Positions 10,784 to 22,290 of a stretch of DNA of 64,000 nucleotides are shown in pieces. The position numbers were made by a program, and so were the translations under genes. The notes beneath the pieces were generated by a model, which made no database searches, was not told the DNA's origin, and was given only the letters and a program-made list of their open reading frames with translations. Origin of the DNA: Pseudoscleropodium purum (lineage: Eukaryota; Streptophyta; Bryopsida; Hypnales; Brachytheciaceae); the NCBI GenBank assembly GCA_963969395.1, contig OZ017796.1, forward strand, positions 34,648,243 through 34,712,242, read 5' to 3'. Position 1 is the stretch's first letter. Every line of letters begins with the position of its first letter.

Positions 10784-12481
10784 GATATTTGCACCCTTTC
10801 CAACTTACCCACCACAATCATACTTTGCCCTAACTTAATTAAATATTTGCTATAGAATTCATTCATAAATAGTATATCAAGAATTGTACTAATATTAATT
10901 TTGTGGTATTTAATCCTTAAACGACAAGTTGGTTAGTGAATTGGAAATCATTTGTATTAATATCAAGTGAATTGTTGTCTTAAAAAAAATAAAAAAGCAC
11001 TCAATGGAAGTCAAGCTTCTATAGAAAGTCTTCCCTATTCACACAAAATTTGGAAGATGAATAGTTGCACTTCTTTAATTTATGGAGAGATTTTTTTGTC
11101 TTTGTCATTCATCAATTGGAAAACATCTTCAGCATTCTTTACAAATTAATTCTTACATGCTCAATACAGGAATAATACTTTCATGTTTTTGGGGGTTTAT
11201 TTTTTATACAAATAAAGGTTTACATTTACTACAAAAAAGGTAAAATACAAACCTTAGCCGCAAGCCTAGGGTGGGAGAAACAAGCAAAAGAAAACAAAGC
11301 ATAAAGAACAAACACAAACATGGTAGAACCACCCATATCTAACCTATAGGGTGCATTATTTCTAACCAAGGCTAGAATAAAATTTTCAACCAAAGCTTTG
11401 AATGTATTTTTTCTCCTTTTCAAAGTCAAGACTAATTAAGTCATAACACATGTCCCAAAATAGTGAATAGAAAGTAGTTCTCCAATGATTGGATTTAAAA
11501 GACTACATATTGGCAATAGGTTTGGACCAATTGTTGGCTTCTAAAATTCATAATAATTTCAATTCAAGGCATAAAATTACAGAAAAATTCAATCCCTAAA
11601 ATGTCTATCTTCCTACATAGTGAAAATTTTACATTGCTTTAATTGCTCTAGAACATGTGTAGAATTGCTAAAGTGATCAACAATGTGTGGTTCTACTATA
11701 AGCAACCAAGTGCCCACAAGTGCAATTTTGCCTTTGAAATACTATATACTTGTCTTGAAACACTACTAAAGGGGGCAACCCACTTGTGACCACTTAAATG
11801 TAGTTACACATATCTATAGGGCAAGTTTCTTCAATGGGAAAATTTTTCCATGTGCAAAAATAGAGTTTGGAAGGTTTTTATAATTTTTTAGAGTATTTTT
11901 TTTTCAAAATAGAATTACCATGAATTTTTTAGTTGAAGATCATGTTCTTCCCATATTAGTAATACAAGTCATCCTATCTCTAACCAAGGACTGCTTGCAA
12001 AATCCACCAAGGGTTAGTTGTAACATTGAGAGTCTTATAGCCAATTTTTAATGTGCTAGAAGTGTACAGGAAACCGTGCCATAATTGATCACTATTAATC
12101 TCTTCCTACATTGCTAAAATGGAGGAGGGGGGTGATCAAAAATAAGTTGTCTCCCACAGTATCTATATCATTGATTCATAGAGAGCACTCTTTATTTTTC
12201 TATTGGATGAATCGAATGAATTGCACTTTTGACAACATTCATTATCTACTTGATGGATAGTTGAGTTCTTGTTAGGTTAGTCAACACCTAATGATCCAAG
12301 TGACCATTTTTTAGTTGTTGTCCTTCTTTTTTTGAGTTGCCTATTTTTAAATTTCAATTTTTTTTCAAATAAAAAGTTAATTCTAAAAAATAGACTGATT
12401 TATGAATCCAATGACAATAGTTTCATCAAATTCCTAATTAAACTTTGCCTAGTGGAATTTTTCAAAACTAAATGGTGTAGT
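10784..12481. other. AT-rich stretch, possible LINE tail remnant
   Basis: Mostly no signal. The minus strand of 11229-11560 reads in broken frames like the tail of a plant LINE, but this is only an impression. No motif such as YADD or a zinc knuckle is present. Confidence 0.25.
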
Positions 12482-12774
12482 GTAATGCTACATTTAACTA
12501 CTTTTGGACTTTTGAAAGTCCAAAATTAATAATAGTGACCACGATGAAAAAAATGTTCATTAGGAGATAATCTAAAATATCAGGAGATCAATCTAAAACA
12601 TTCGGAGATCTATACAAACATCAGGAAATCTATACAAACATCAGGAAATCTATACAAACATCAGGAGATTTATACAAACATTAGGAGATCTATACAATCA
12701 TCAAGAGATCTCTTGATGTTAACATCAACAGATTTGTTGATGTATAGTCCAAAAGTAGTTAAATGTGGCATTGT
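12482..12774. mobile_element. MITE with 28-bp inverted ends and internal tandem repeats
   Basis: The left end (12483-12510) and right end (12746-12773) are inverted repeats with about one mismatch (TACATTTAACTACTTTTGGA at the left). Inside are 20-bp tandem repeats (12556-12712), a perfect 20-bp palindrome at 12699-12718 and a second small hairpin (12720-12742). No protein is encoded. The target duplication is not resolved; TA is possible. Confidence 0.65.
12556..12712. repeat. 20-bp minisatellite, about seven to eight units
   Basis: The unit is TATACAAACATCAGGAAATC, exact in two adjacent units. Outer units drift (TCTAAAATAT, ACATTAGGAG). The array lies inside the MITE 12482-12774 and ends in a palindrome made from a unit and its reverse complement. 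Confidence 0.8.
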
Positions 12775-13509
12775 ATTATATAGCTCATTTTGGAGTTTGG
12801 AGTTTAGACATGGATTGAAAAATCAATCAACTTATGTAATTCATGCCAACTTCCAAAAATTGTCAAATCCACATTGAAAGGGATAGATCCAAGGAATTCA
12901 AGAAAAAAACAAGTGTTGGGCTATTTTTCTTTTTTACAAACACTACTCTCATTTCAATGACCACCATGCATTGCAAGCTCTACCATGAATTGAAAAATGC
13001 TTGGAATGTTGTGAAATTTTACATGCACATTTTCAACTCTTTTATTTTTCATTCAGCACAAAAAGCATCATTTTAAAATATTCTCACAAAGATATGCTCC
13101 TTCAAATTGTGTTGCCATGTATTTTCATTGACCCAAATAAAACTTCAAATTTAAATATCTCCTAAACCACGTGGTTAAATAATCTAAATTTTTTAATGTG
13201 CTTAGTTCCAATGTGAACTTCAAGATCATACAATTACATTATACACAATCTCTACAAAGAATGAGAAAAAAAATTGCTCAAGTCCGTGGCAATTTTGACC
13301 CATTTTGAAAATACACCCCTCTAAGGTATTAGGGGTTAAATGCAATAAAATGGATTGGTGCTTCTTAAAATTGTTGAGAGATATTTAGTGAAAAACATTT
13401 GTTACAAGATACATTCTACAGTGTCCACTAGCATAAATCTATTGAAAGACATCTTTTAGAAGACACCTAGTATTAGACTAAGTAAACCAATTAGGAAACA
13501 ACTTGTTAA

Positions 13510-13870
13510 CTCCTAAAGGATTGGAGGTGTTTTCAAGAGAAATTGTCAAAAACTACCATTTTTAGTGCATTATCCAAAATTGAAAATTATAATTTCTTTT
13601 TGAACTTCAACTATACTAAAGTGAAGTAGACTACTATGAAAATGTGTTGGAAAAAATTCAACCCATTTGACTATGTGGATTGAGAGATTATTATGTTTTA
13701 AGTGAGAAAAAATTTCTTTCATTCCTGCAAAATGGGGTGAATAGACTTTGAGCCCTCTTGGAGTAAAATTTTTGCTCTTGATGAATTTGAATCTCTCCAC
13801 AACCAAGTCCTAAATCTTAATAGGGACTTTCATGCAAAATTTCTAAAGCAAATATGGAATCTAGCTTACT
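13510..13870 (-). mobile_element. Diverged family A TTAA element, truncated
   Basis: TTAA (13506-13509) then CTCCTAAAGG. The following text (TTTTCAAGAGAAATTG, AACTACCATTTTTAGTGC) parallels the start of copy 14066-15018. Similarity fades near 13870 and no other end was found. Confidence 0.4.
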
Positions 13871-14065
13871 CTAAATCACCTTGGAATTGAAGTTAAGTGA
13901 ATTAGCAATATATTAGTCATATTTTAATGATTTCTTCTTCAATGAAAGAATTTCTTAATTTGAAATACAAATAATGAATAGTTAGAGATAAATATTTGAA
14001 ATATGTGGGAAAAATTTCGAGAACTTTGACTTGATAAATTGCAAAATAATAGGACTTGAAGTTAA

Positions 14066-15018
14066 CCCTTGTATGGTTTTGACTATGTTTTCACCAAAAA
14101 CGCCTCCAAACTGCCATTTCTAGTACATGTACCAAAATTTAGAAAAAAACAATATTTTTGGACATATGTAACCATAGGATCTTGTAGTGAGCATGTTTGA
14201 GAACATGTGGAAGAAATTTCAAAATTTTTCACTATGTAGATTGCAAGATATTAGCATTTGAAGTTACAAATTTCTTTTTTTTGGCCCTATGAAAATCTGG
14301 GCAGCTGCACTTCAAAAGGTCACATTTGTATGAAAAAATGTCCAAAATGGTTTCAATTCTTTGGATTCATTTTTCAAGTCAAATTGTCTACATACTTGAA
14401 AATTTTCAGATCATTTGGAATTGTACAACATATAGGAAAAAAATAGTAAGTAAAAAAGAGTAGAGAAAGATTCAAAATATTGAATTGTTAACAATTTATT
14501 TATGGAATTGAAAAATTCCAATCCTAATGGTTGTAATATTGTAATAAAAACAATCTACACCCAATGTTTTTATTCTTTTTCAAAAATATAGAAAATTGAG
14601 TTAAATAAAGGACTTCAAACTTTGTCTTAGAGTAGAGATTCAATAACAATCCTTAAACTTCCACATTCAAACTAAAATTCCTCATAACTTTTAACTCATT
14701 GATCAAAATGGAATGATTCAAAGCTTTCCAAGTATATATAAATCTAGAGAAACAATTTCAAATTTTAATTTCTTAAGAAAATGATTTTTAAAGAAGTCTT
14801 TTTTGCTGCCCGGGCTACCCGATGAGCAATGAGAAGTACATATCATACAATAACTTCTTAACTATATAGTCAAAAGCTGTGAAAATTGTTGGGCCTTAAA
14901 GCTACTCCTTGGGCACATGTTGTATTAAAATTTTAGCAAAAACAAATAATAATTCCATTTGTGGTGAACTGCCCAAAATTTCTATGGTGTCAAAAAATGC
15001 AATTTGGGCATTTAGGGG
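14066..15018 (-). mobile_element. TTAA-flanked element, family A, reverse orientation (953 bp)
   Basis: TTAA (14062-14065), CCCTTGTATGG at the left; GGGCATTTAGGGG then TTAA (15019-15022) at the right. The interior is the reverse complement of 5066-5990, with an extra block near 14810-14960. No coding frame. Confidence 0.7.
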
Positions 15019-15022
15019 TTAA

Positions 15023-16396
15023 AATAATTTTTTTTCAAAACTATCCCAATATAACTAACAAAGTTTGACTTTTCTTATCTAGAATTTAATTTGTGAACTT
15101 GAACTTCTCCTTTTTTTGACAATTTTATGCCATATTTCATTAGTTTTTTATATGCCAAATTTCAAAAATTGATGAGGATTTTAGCAAAAGATGTCCAAAA
15201 GATTTCTAAATTTTCTTAGGCAACATTAATTTTGATGTAGGCACTTGATTGGAAGAAAAAATTATATTCTCACAAAGCATATACATGTTCACACTTTTTG
15301 TCAAAATTTTGTGAGTATCTGGCCAAAATTGACTTCATAGAAACCAACCATGAAGATTTCTTGCATATATTGAATGGACACTCGGTCCTTTGGGAATTAA
15401 AAAAGAATGCAAACTTTGAAAGAGAATGAGAATCAAATAGACTAGATAATTTTAATTTGGAATACACTTCTTTCACCTCATATATAATATACTCCATTAG
15501 GATAAAGTTACAATAGAACCAATTTGATAAGCTTTGTGGTACTATAGACATACAAGAAGAAAATTAGAAATGACCAATAAATTTGGGAATTGACTCAAAA
15601 TAGAAAAATTTTATGAAGCAAAATACAAGTGGTTGTATTAATTTTGGAATTGCAATGAATTAATTATAAATTTTCAAAATTGATGGTTCCTAAGAATGTG
15701 TAGGGTCTACAACTAAGTGGAGCATCATAAAATAGATTAATCAAAAATTTGTTTGCTTTAGTTGAAGAAAAGATTATTATTCATATTATATATTAAAACA
15801 TTGTTGAAGCAAAAAATTAATTGATTAAAAAAAAGTTTACTTATTGAAAACTATCACTTTAATTTTAGGATAATGAATGGAGTCATTTTTGGTATTGCAA
15901 GGGTAGCTTGACTTTGTTCTTGACCTTCTACTCTTCACCACCCTTCAAAATTTTGGAATTTTTTGCAAAAATCTTTCTTGATTTGATACGAGGTTATTGC
16001 AAAGGAGATTGGTCATTTTTTTTAGTGCTTGGTTTAGTACTAATTATACTATGACTTGTTGAAAAAAACATTTAAAAATAAAATAAAATATAGATAATTC
16101 CTATAACACTAGAAACAACATATTGTCAAAATTTGAGACCTAAAAAAATTGTAGGTCAAAAGTTATTCACAAAACAAAGTGATACAATTTTTGAAGAAAA
16201 TAGACTCTTTGATGTTTTTATTTGTAAAAATTAGGAAAATGAATTTTTAAAGAAACTAAAATTTGGAAATTTTGAAGAATTCTATGATGAAGAGATTTCA
16301 CCAAAAGAATGATCTTGAAACCATCTTCAATATTTAAAAGTGTACCTATAAAGGAGCCCTATCAGCATGCATGTAGAGGATTGAAGATAGTATTTT
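15023..16396. other. AT-rich noncoding stretch
   Basis: No domain and no repeat shared with the rest of the window was seen. The open frame 15270-15551 (- strand, 93 codons) has no recognisable feature. Confidence 0.4.
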
Positions 16397-16400
16397 TTAA

Positions 16401-17165
16401 CCCCTAAATAATTTTGACTATGTTTTCACTAAAACCGCTCCAAAATTGCCATTTGTAGTACAAGTATCAAATTTTAGAAAAAAAACATTTTTAAACATAT
16501 GTAGCCATAGGATCTATAGTAAACTTGTTTGAGAATATGTAGAAAGAATTTCAGAAATTTCCACTATATAGATTGTAAGATATTAGCATTTGAAGTGACA
16601 AATTTCTTTTTTTTAACCCTGAGAAAAGGTCACATTTATATGAAAAATGTCCAAAATGGTGATTACTCTTTGGATTCATTTTTCAAGTCAAGTTGGCTAT
16701 ATGCTTGGAAAATTTTAGATCATTTGGTATCATACAATATATAGGAAAAAAATAGTTAGTTGAAAAGAGTAGAGAATGATTCAAAATACTAAATTATTAA
16801 CAATTTGTTTATGGAATTGAAAAATACCAAACCCAGTGGTTATAATGTTCTAATAAACAATCTACACCCAATGTTTTTATTTTTTTTCCAAAAATATTGA
16901 AAATTGAGTTAAATAAAAGACTTCTAAGTTTGTTTTAGAATAATAACAACCTACAAACTTCCACAAACTAAAACTTCTCATAAGTTTTGATTCATTGATC
17001 AAAATGGAATGATTCAAAGCTTTCCAAGTATATATAAATCTAGAGAATCAATTTCAAATTTTAATTTCTTAAGAAAAGAAGTTTTAAAGAAGTTTTTTTT
17101 GTTGCCTGGGTTGCCCATCAAGCTTAGAAAAGTACATATCGTACAATAACTTCTTAATCATCTAG
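16401..17165 (-). mobile_element. TTAA element, family A, one end missing
   Basis: TTAA (16397-16400) then CCCCTAAATAATTTTGAC. The body parallels 14066-15018 closely, then diverges near 17160, so the second terminus is lost. Confidence 0.65.
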
Positions 17166-17881
17166 TGTATGAATAGACCACAAAAGTTTTAGCTCTAAAT
17201 CATTAATTTTGGATACTCCCTAGTACTAAAAACCCCTAAGCTACAAAGTGCAACAAAAAGGCTATATTGAAATTTAAATGTAAAATGATTTTTGAATTTT
17301 TTTGAAAAATAAATGTCTTGGTGACTATCAAGTAGCCATATATGATAAGAATTTCAAGTTAATTGGGTTCATGCTTCAAAAATTATAGTAGATTCATGAA
17401 AACTAAATTACTCCAAATGTGACAAAATAATACCCATCTTTCTTGCAATCACCCTATCAACTATAATTATAGTGAAAACTTCAGAGAGTAAATAGATGAA
17501 ATGGTTAAAAAAGTGTATCCAAACAAAATATGATTTGCCAAATTTTGGATGAGGTTCACTAACTTTGTACAAAATTGGAGACGAAAATACATAAATAATC
17601 AATAATGGATGATTATTCAAACTTAGATGCACTTCAAGGTGCATTACATTGTTCCTCATTATTTTATACTCCACTTGCTCATTTTCCATCCAAAAGCAAT
17701 GATTGACATTCTACAAGCTAGATATAATATAGACATACCAATTCCCAACCCTACACCTAATTTTGCCCTCATTTACCAAGGGAGTGCATTCTAAAAAAAT
17801 GTGCACCATTGGTATATGAAGACGGAATTCACAAAAGGATAGGAATGGATATGTCTATATAATTATGTTCAGGTCAAATTC
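17166..17881. other. AT-rich noncoding stretch
   Basis: No repeat or coding signal could be supported. The minus-strand open frame 17408-17689 has no recognisable domain. Confidence 0.35.
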
Positions 17882-17889
17882 GATACCTT

Positions 17890-18114
17890 CAGGGTTGATG
17901 AATCTCTACGTCCGCCCCAAAATAGCATTTGTAATCTGAACATCCGGACGCCAGCAGACGCAGCGTCCCTCCCGCCGTCGGAAGGCAGGCGGACGGACGT
18001 GGGCGGATGAGGGTGGACGGACGGGGCGGACGGTGTCCGCGAATGTCAGTGGACGTTGTGGACATAGCGTCCGCGTCCAGACGTCCCGGACGTCCGACCG
18101 TCCTGTCAACCTTG
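17890..18114 (-). mobile_element. GC-rich hAT-type MITE (225 bp) with perfect 8-bp target duplication
   Basis: GATACCTT occurs at 17882-17889 and again at 18115-18122, exactly at the element edges. The termini are CAGGGTTGATG and, reverse-complemented, CAAGGTTGACA. An 8-bp duplication with CAGGGTTG-like ends is typical of hAT elements. The body is dense in GTCCG and GGACG and far more GC-rich than the flanks. A second copy lies at 45090-45371 in reverse orientation. The open frames across it are by-products of base composition. Confidence 0.85.
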
Positions 18115-18423
18115 GATACCTTGGTGCTAAATTAATTTTTAATTTTATTGTTTGGATAACTTGGTAGCTTGATTTGGTTTTCATGACTTTTGGCACTTTA
18201 CTCTTCCTAGTTTTTCATTGAGTCCTCTTTGAATGAAATGATTTTTTCTATTCTTTCATAAATGTGTTCTTTTTTCAAAAAAAATTCAAATTTTTTTTGA
18301 ATGTTCATAATTGGCAACAATGAAATTTTTTCAGATTTTCAGAAATAGTTGTACAATTTTTCAAATATTAAACATGTTCCAAATTTTCCCTAATTATTTA
18401 CAAAACTGACCTATACGTAGGGT

Positions 18424-18812
18424 ACTCAAATGAGGTCTTATTACCCGCCTCATGATGGACTTAATTCGTGAGTAATTCTGCCACCCACATGGCCATATGG
18501 AGCTAGTAAAACGGTCCTGGATTGCATCCCATCAGTTAACAACTGTGGCGGGACTGCCCGTTTCCAGGAGCGTCTTCGACTCCAACATCGAAACCTGAGC
18601 AAATCATGGGAATACTATTCCAAATCCTCACTACAAGATCCTCCCTCTCCTGTAGAAAATTTTCACACTGCTGTGGTCTTCATCACACAACACCACTGTT
18701 CTATTTCATTCAGCATCAGAAACTCTCTCACACGCAACCAGCACACAGAAACGATACATTCAAGGGAAATTAATGCTCCGTTTCCTTCATCAAGACATAC
18801 ACAGCGAAAAGT
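18424..18812 (+). repeat. Direct duplication D1, left copy (about 0.39 kb)
   Basis: It matches 21752-22128 at roughly 85% by eye, with small indels (shared: GGATTGCATCCCA, GACTCCAACATCGAAACCT, CACACAGAAACGATACA). The reading frame is not conserved between copies, so it is probably noncoding, for example a duplicated leader or promoter region. The two copies flank the gene at 19061-19968. Confidence 0.75.
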
Positions 18813-19060
18813 CGGTAGAACTCTCGACGAAAGCTTACGTACTGATGCTAACCTGAGGTAAGCGAAACTTCGGGAATCCTTTATCACTAATCAAGTGACC
18901 AATGGACGAGCTGATCACTAATCAACTCACTCTCCTAGTCACTAACCCAAAAATCACTTCAAGCATACATATATAAAAGTCACTTCCACTTGAAACTGCA
19001 AGGGTCACTTGTGAGAGGGGAAGCGCTGTCGATAGATAGAACTTGCTCTTCATTTAATTC

Positions 19061-19968
19061 TCAGATGCACCGACGATCAGCAATCTCGGCGGCCAAGGCT
19101 CTCAGAAAAGCTGCGTATGGTGATGAGGTGAGGACATAGACACTGGAATTCCCAATCAGGGAAGGACACTTCTCTTCCACGGTCTTCATTTTCTTAATGA
19201 GTTCGCCCAAGGAAGCCTTCCACAGAGACACGCTCAAAACGTCCCACGGCAATGCCTCATTCCCTGGTGGAAGCACCTTCACGTTCTCAGCCATGGTCAG
19301 CAACATGCAGCAAATCGTGTCTTTGCCCTTGAGGTTTCTCATCAGAAGATTAGGCCCATTTCTTCCCAGAAACTCATGGCACTGGGAGTGGGAAACATCA
19401 CTGACAACACCATCAGCAGCTTTGCTGGAAGATTCTTCTCTGGATCTCGCTGTGGATGGGTCTCCACATGAACCTAACGTCACAACCATTGCAGTTCAGT
19501 TCGGAAATATGTAAAGCCAGTTCTGTCGCGGGAGCACTGAGCTTACAGACAGGCATGGGTTCTGTTTCGATCTCTAACGGAGAATGAAAATATAGTATTT
19601 CCAAGTTAAGTTCGATATTAATCAAAATTGATTAAGCACCGTGGAAAGCAAGCTAGAAATAACCAACTTCTACCTTGTGCCAGCATCTTCATGGCAGCGT
19701 GGTCAGAGCCCCACTCTCGCATGGTCTGCTGATATCCTGGTAGGATGAGACTTTCTCGAGCATCGTCCACAAGTCGAGGTCTTCCTGCATTCAACATTTG
19801 GGATGACAGAGTGGTTGGAGAGAGCTCGACCTCGACCTCGACCTCGTCGTCAACGACGTTGAAGTGAACACCCGGAAGCTGAGTTTCCAAAATTTCCATC
19901 AGGAACTGGTCCCTTCTTGACGAAGCAGCATCCAACCTTAGTCCATCAATTTCCTGCCTGTTCGACAT
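19061..19968 (-). CDS. Probable two-exon gene, unknown product (235 aa)
   Basis: Exon 1 runs from ATG 19968 to 19674 (MSNRQEIDGLRLDAASSRRD..., with an acidic VVDDEVEVEVE stretch near residues 37-47). The donor is G|GTAGAAG. A roughly 200-bp intron follows. The acceptor TTAG|GT at 19474/19473 restores frame into exon 2 (SCGDPSTARSREESS... ending ALAAEIADRRCI, stop at 19061). A stronger-looking acceptor at about 19583 (TTCATTCTCCGTTAG) also keeps a frame but ends at 19413, so an alternative short form is possible. Exon 2 has two Cys (CC) and otherwise no motif I know. The sequence is less AT-rich than its surroundings and has mixed, protein-like composition. It is flanked by the direct repeats 18424-18812 and 21752-22128. 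Family not recognised. Confidence 0.45.
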
Positions 19969-20143
19969 TTTGACCTCCGAGTATCCGATCGTCACACAAG
20001 CAAGCTCTCTCTGCTCACAACGCAGTCGATCACAACGCATGAATTCACAATCTGGGACTTGGATAATAAATTTCTAAACGAGTCCAGACGTTCAGACTAT
20101 CTAGAGACTGGCTGCAATTCTTTGTTTCTTTTCTTCTCGGTCC

Positions 20144-20341
20144 CTAGTGCCACAACATGAGCACACTACATCTGCAAATGACGTCACACAACATGAGAAT
20201 CTTGACAATGTGACCAGTCTGCCGGAAGAATAAGCCTGGCAGCAGCTCTCTGGGCCCATAAGTCCGTTGAGTGGCCTCATCGATGTAAGGCAACTCTGCA
20301 CAAGATCTCGAAAAGGCAGAGGAAAAAGGTGAAAAAAACAA
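20144..20341 (-). CDS. Possible upstream exon or small ORF, unknown
   Basis: The frame reads ELPYIDEATQRTYGPRELLP then GLFFRQTGHIVKILM and looks protein-like. A pyrimidine-rich tract ending in CGAG or GCAG lies just upstream on the minus strand, as for an acceptor. It could be an upstream exon of the 19061-19968 gene or a separate fragment. No donor could be fixed. Confidence 0.2.
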   Translation of the reverse strand: MFFSPFSSAFSRSCAELPYIDEATQRTYGPRELLPGLFFRQTGHIVKILMLCDVICRCSVLMLWH

Positions 20342-20586
20342 ACAGAGAAAATTGGCCTAAACTCAACAATATGCATAGAACCTTGACCCTGTAGGTGTTT
20401 TCTTTCCAGGATTTCCAAATTGTATGGGGCCTCCTGGCTCGAAAGTAGCTAGAATTCAGGAAACCTGATCACCGTCCAGAATTCACACTCACTAATAATT
20501 TATTTTTACTTTGCGAAAGCTCTCCAAAGATTCAGCAATTCAGCACTCGTTGCTCAGGAGAAACCCTACTTCGGTGCAAAAAATGG

Positions 20587-20640
20587 ATACTTCGTTAAAA
20601 TGGCGGTATTCCACACGTCATTTTCCCATCAAGGCCAATT
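20587..20640 (+). repeat. Single end of MITE family M1
   Basis: TTCGTTAAAATGGCGGTATT followed by CCACACGTCATTTTCCCATC matches the outer 50 bases of 4768-5048. No matching second end was found. Confidence 0.5.
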
Positions 20641-20799
20641 GAGGAGGAGAAGAGGACTGGTGTTTTGAGTAGCTGGTTGTGGTTGGGATGCGTGGCAAGG
20701 GAATGAGTGAAATGCATGTGGAGTAATTTCCACCTACAAATTGTAGGAGCTACAGTAGTGGCCCTGGATGCTGTTAGTAAATGTACTTTGCGATAAGTA

Positions 20800-21168
20800 T
20801 TTTGTGATATGTTGTACAATTCTAAATGATCTGAATTTTTTCAAGCATGTAGTCAACTTTTTGAAGAATATTTAAAGAAGCATCATCATTCTCAACATTT
20901 TTTCATACAAATATGACCTTGCAAAGTGTAGTTACCTGATTTTTTGCAATGCCAGAAAAAAGATTGTTGTCAATTCAAATGTTAATATCTTGAAATCTAC
21001 AATATGAAAATTTCTAAAAAAAATTCCATATCTTTTCAAACCAGCATACTACAAGATTTTATAGTTGCATGTGTCCAAAAATATTTTTTTTCTAAAATTT
21101 GGTACTTGTACTAGAAATGGCAGTTTTGTAGCATTTTTGGTGAAAACTTAGTCAAGGAACTTCAAGGG
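20800..21168 (+). mobile_element. TTAA element, family A, 3' part
   Basis: The right end ACTTCAAGGG with TTAA (21169-21172) matches 5066-5990. The left part is missing: similarity starts near TGTTGTACAATTCTAAATGA. Confidence 0.65.
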
Positions 21169-21194
21169 TTAAACTAAACTTGAAATATCTTTTA

Positions 21195-21640
21195 TAATTA
21201 CACACTCTACCACTCCATAGAGAACCTTTGGAAGATAATCAAAGATTTTTTGCAATGGATGAAGAACAAGAAAAAGACCATACAAGCAATTCAAGTGGTA
21301 TGGGATAAGTATCTCTAAAGCAATTGGGAAGGCTCATTTCTAATATGTACCATTGAGTACAAGCTGTAATTTTCACAAATGGTGTCAATACTAGATGGTA
21401 GAGAGTGTATACAAAACATCAAACTCTTTGTATGATTTTCAATTACATATGTGTATTTGTAACGATGATGAAGACTAATAGACTTTAGTGTGATTCCAAC
21501 GCAATTTACAATTCGAAATTCCGTTCATGTACAGGCCTCGTGAAGTTCTTCTGATCTCAGTAGAATCCAAAAATTCATAAGTTTATTGGACCCCACTGTA
21601 CTCTACATGTTGGCGGAGCAGATCAATGCGGTGTTTTTAG
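21195..21640 (+). repeat. Direct duplication D2, left copy (about 0.44 kb)
   Basis: It matches 25295-25724 at about 88% by eye (shared: TCACAAATGGTGTCAATACT, AACGCAATTTACAATTCGAA, TTCATAAGTTTATTGGACCC). No conserved reading frame. The spacing between copies is about 4.1 kb. Confidence 0.75.
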
Positions 21641-21751
21641 TTGAGTACTTTGCAAGGTAGTAGGGGTCGGCCAGTTCAGCGCTTTTGCAACAGAATGGGC
21701 TAAAAATCCGGTAAAGTAGTCCTTGCCAATTCGTCTGTAATACTTACTCTT

Positions 21752-22128
21752 GAAATGAGGTCTTACTACCGAGCTCATGACGGACTTCGTGAGTAATTCT
21801 GCCACCCACATGACCACATGGAGCTAGAAAAACTGAACTGGATTGCATCCCAGACATCTTACAACAATTGTGGCGGGACTGCTCGTTTGGAGCTCCTTCG
21901 ACTCCAACATCGAAACCTAAGCAAATCATGGGAATACTATTCGAAATCCTTGTTACAAGATCCTCCCACTCCTGTAGAAATTTCTCCCACTTCAGTAGTC
22001 TTAATCACAACACCTCTGTTCTACGTCATTCATCATCACAAACTCTCTCACACAACCAGCACACAGAAACGATACAAGGTAAATTAATGCTCCGTTTCCT
22101 TCATCAAGTTAAGACATACACAGAGAAA
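21752..22128 (+). repeat. Direct duplication D1, right copy
   Basis: See 18424-18812. The open frames 21818-22087 and 21868-22203 in this copy are broken in the other copy, which argues against coding. Confidence 0.75.
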
Positions 22129-22137
22129 AGTCAAATC

Positions 22138-22290
22138 AAAATTTCGTTCAAATGGTGGTATTTCACAAACTTCGCACTATTACGCTCAGACCGTGCGGTC
22201 TGAAAACTATGCCGGTCCTAGACTTTAGAGCTTAAGAAGGAAATGATTGGAAAAATGGAGAATGGAATACCGCCATTTTAAGGAAATTTC
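22138..22290. mobile_element. Short MITE related to family M1 (about 153 bp)
   Basis: The ends AAATTTCGTTCAAATGGTGG and (reverse complement of the right) AAATTTCCTTAAAATGGCGG form inverted repeats of about 27 bases. The interior is GC-richer and holds the palindrome CAGACCGTGCGGTCTG. It is inserted directly next to direct duplication D1. Confidence 0.6.

Noticed and set aside
12556..12712. Regular 20-bp repeats that could suggest a CRISPR array
   Set aside because: The units are contiguous without spacers, lie inside a MITE and the genome is eukaryotic.
17906..18196. 96-codon Arg/Pro-rich frame (- strand), and 45083-45301 likewise
   Set aside because: These frames are produced by the GC-rich GTCCG words of the hAT-type MITEs and differ between the two copies.
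18424..22128. Direct repeats as LTRs of a retrotransposon
   Set aside because: No TG...CA ends, primer-binding site, polypurine tract or gag-pol frames; the interior holds a spliced gene model.
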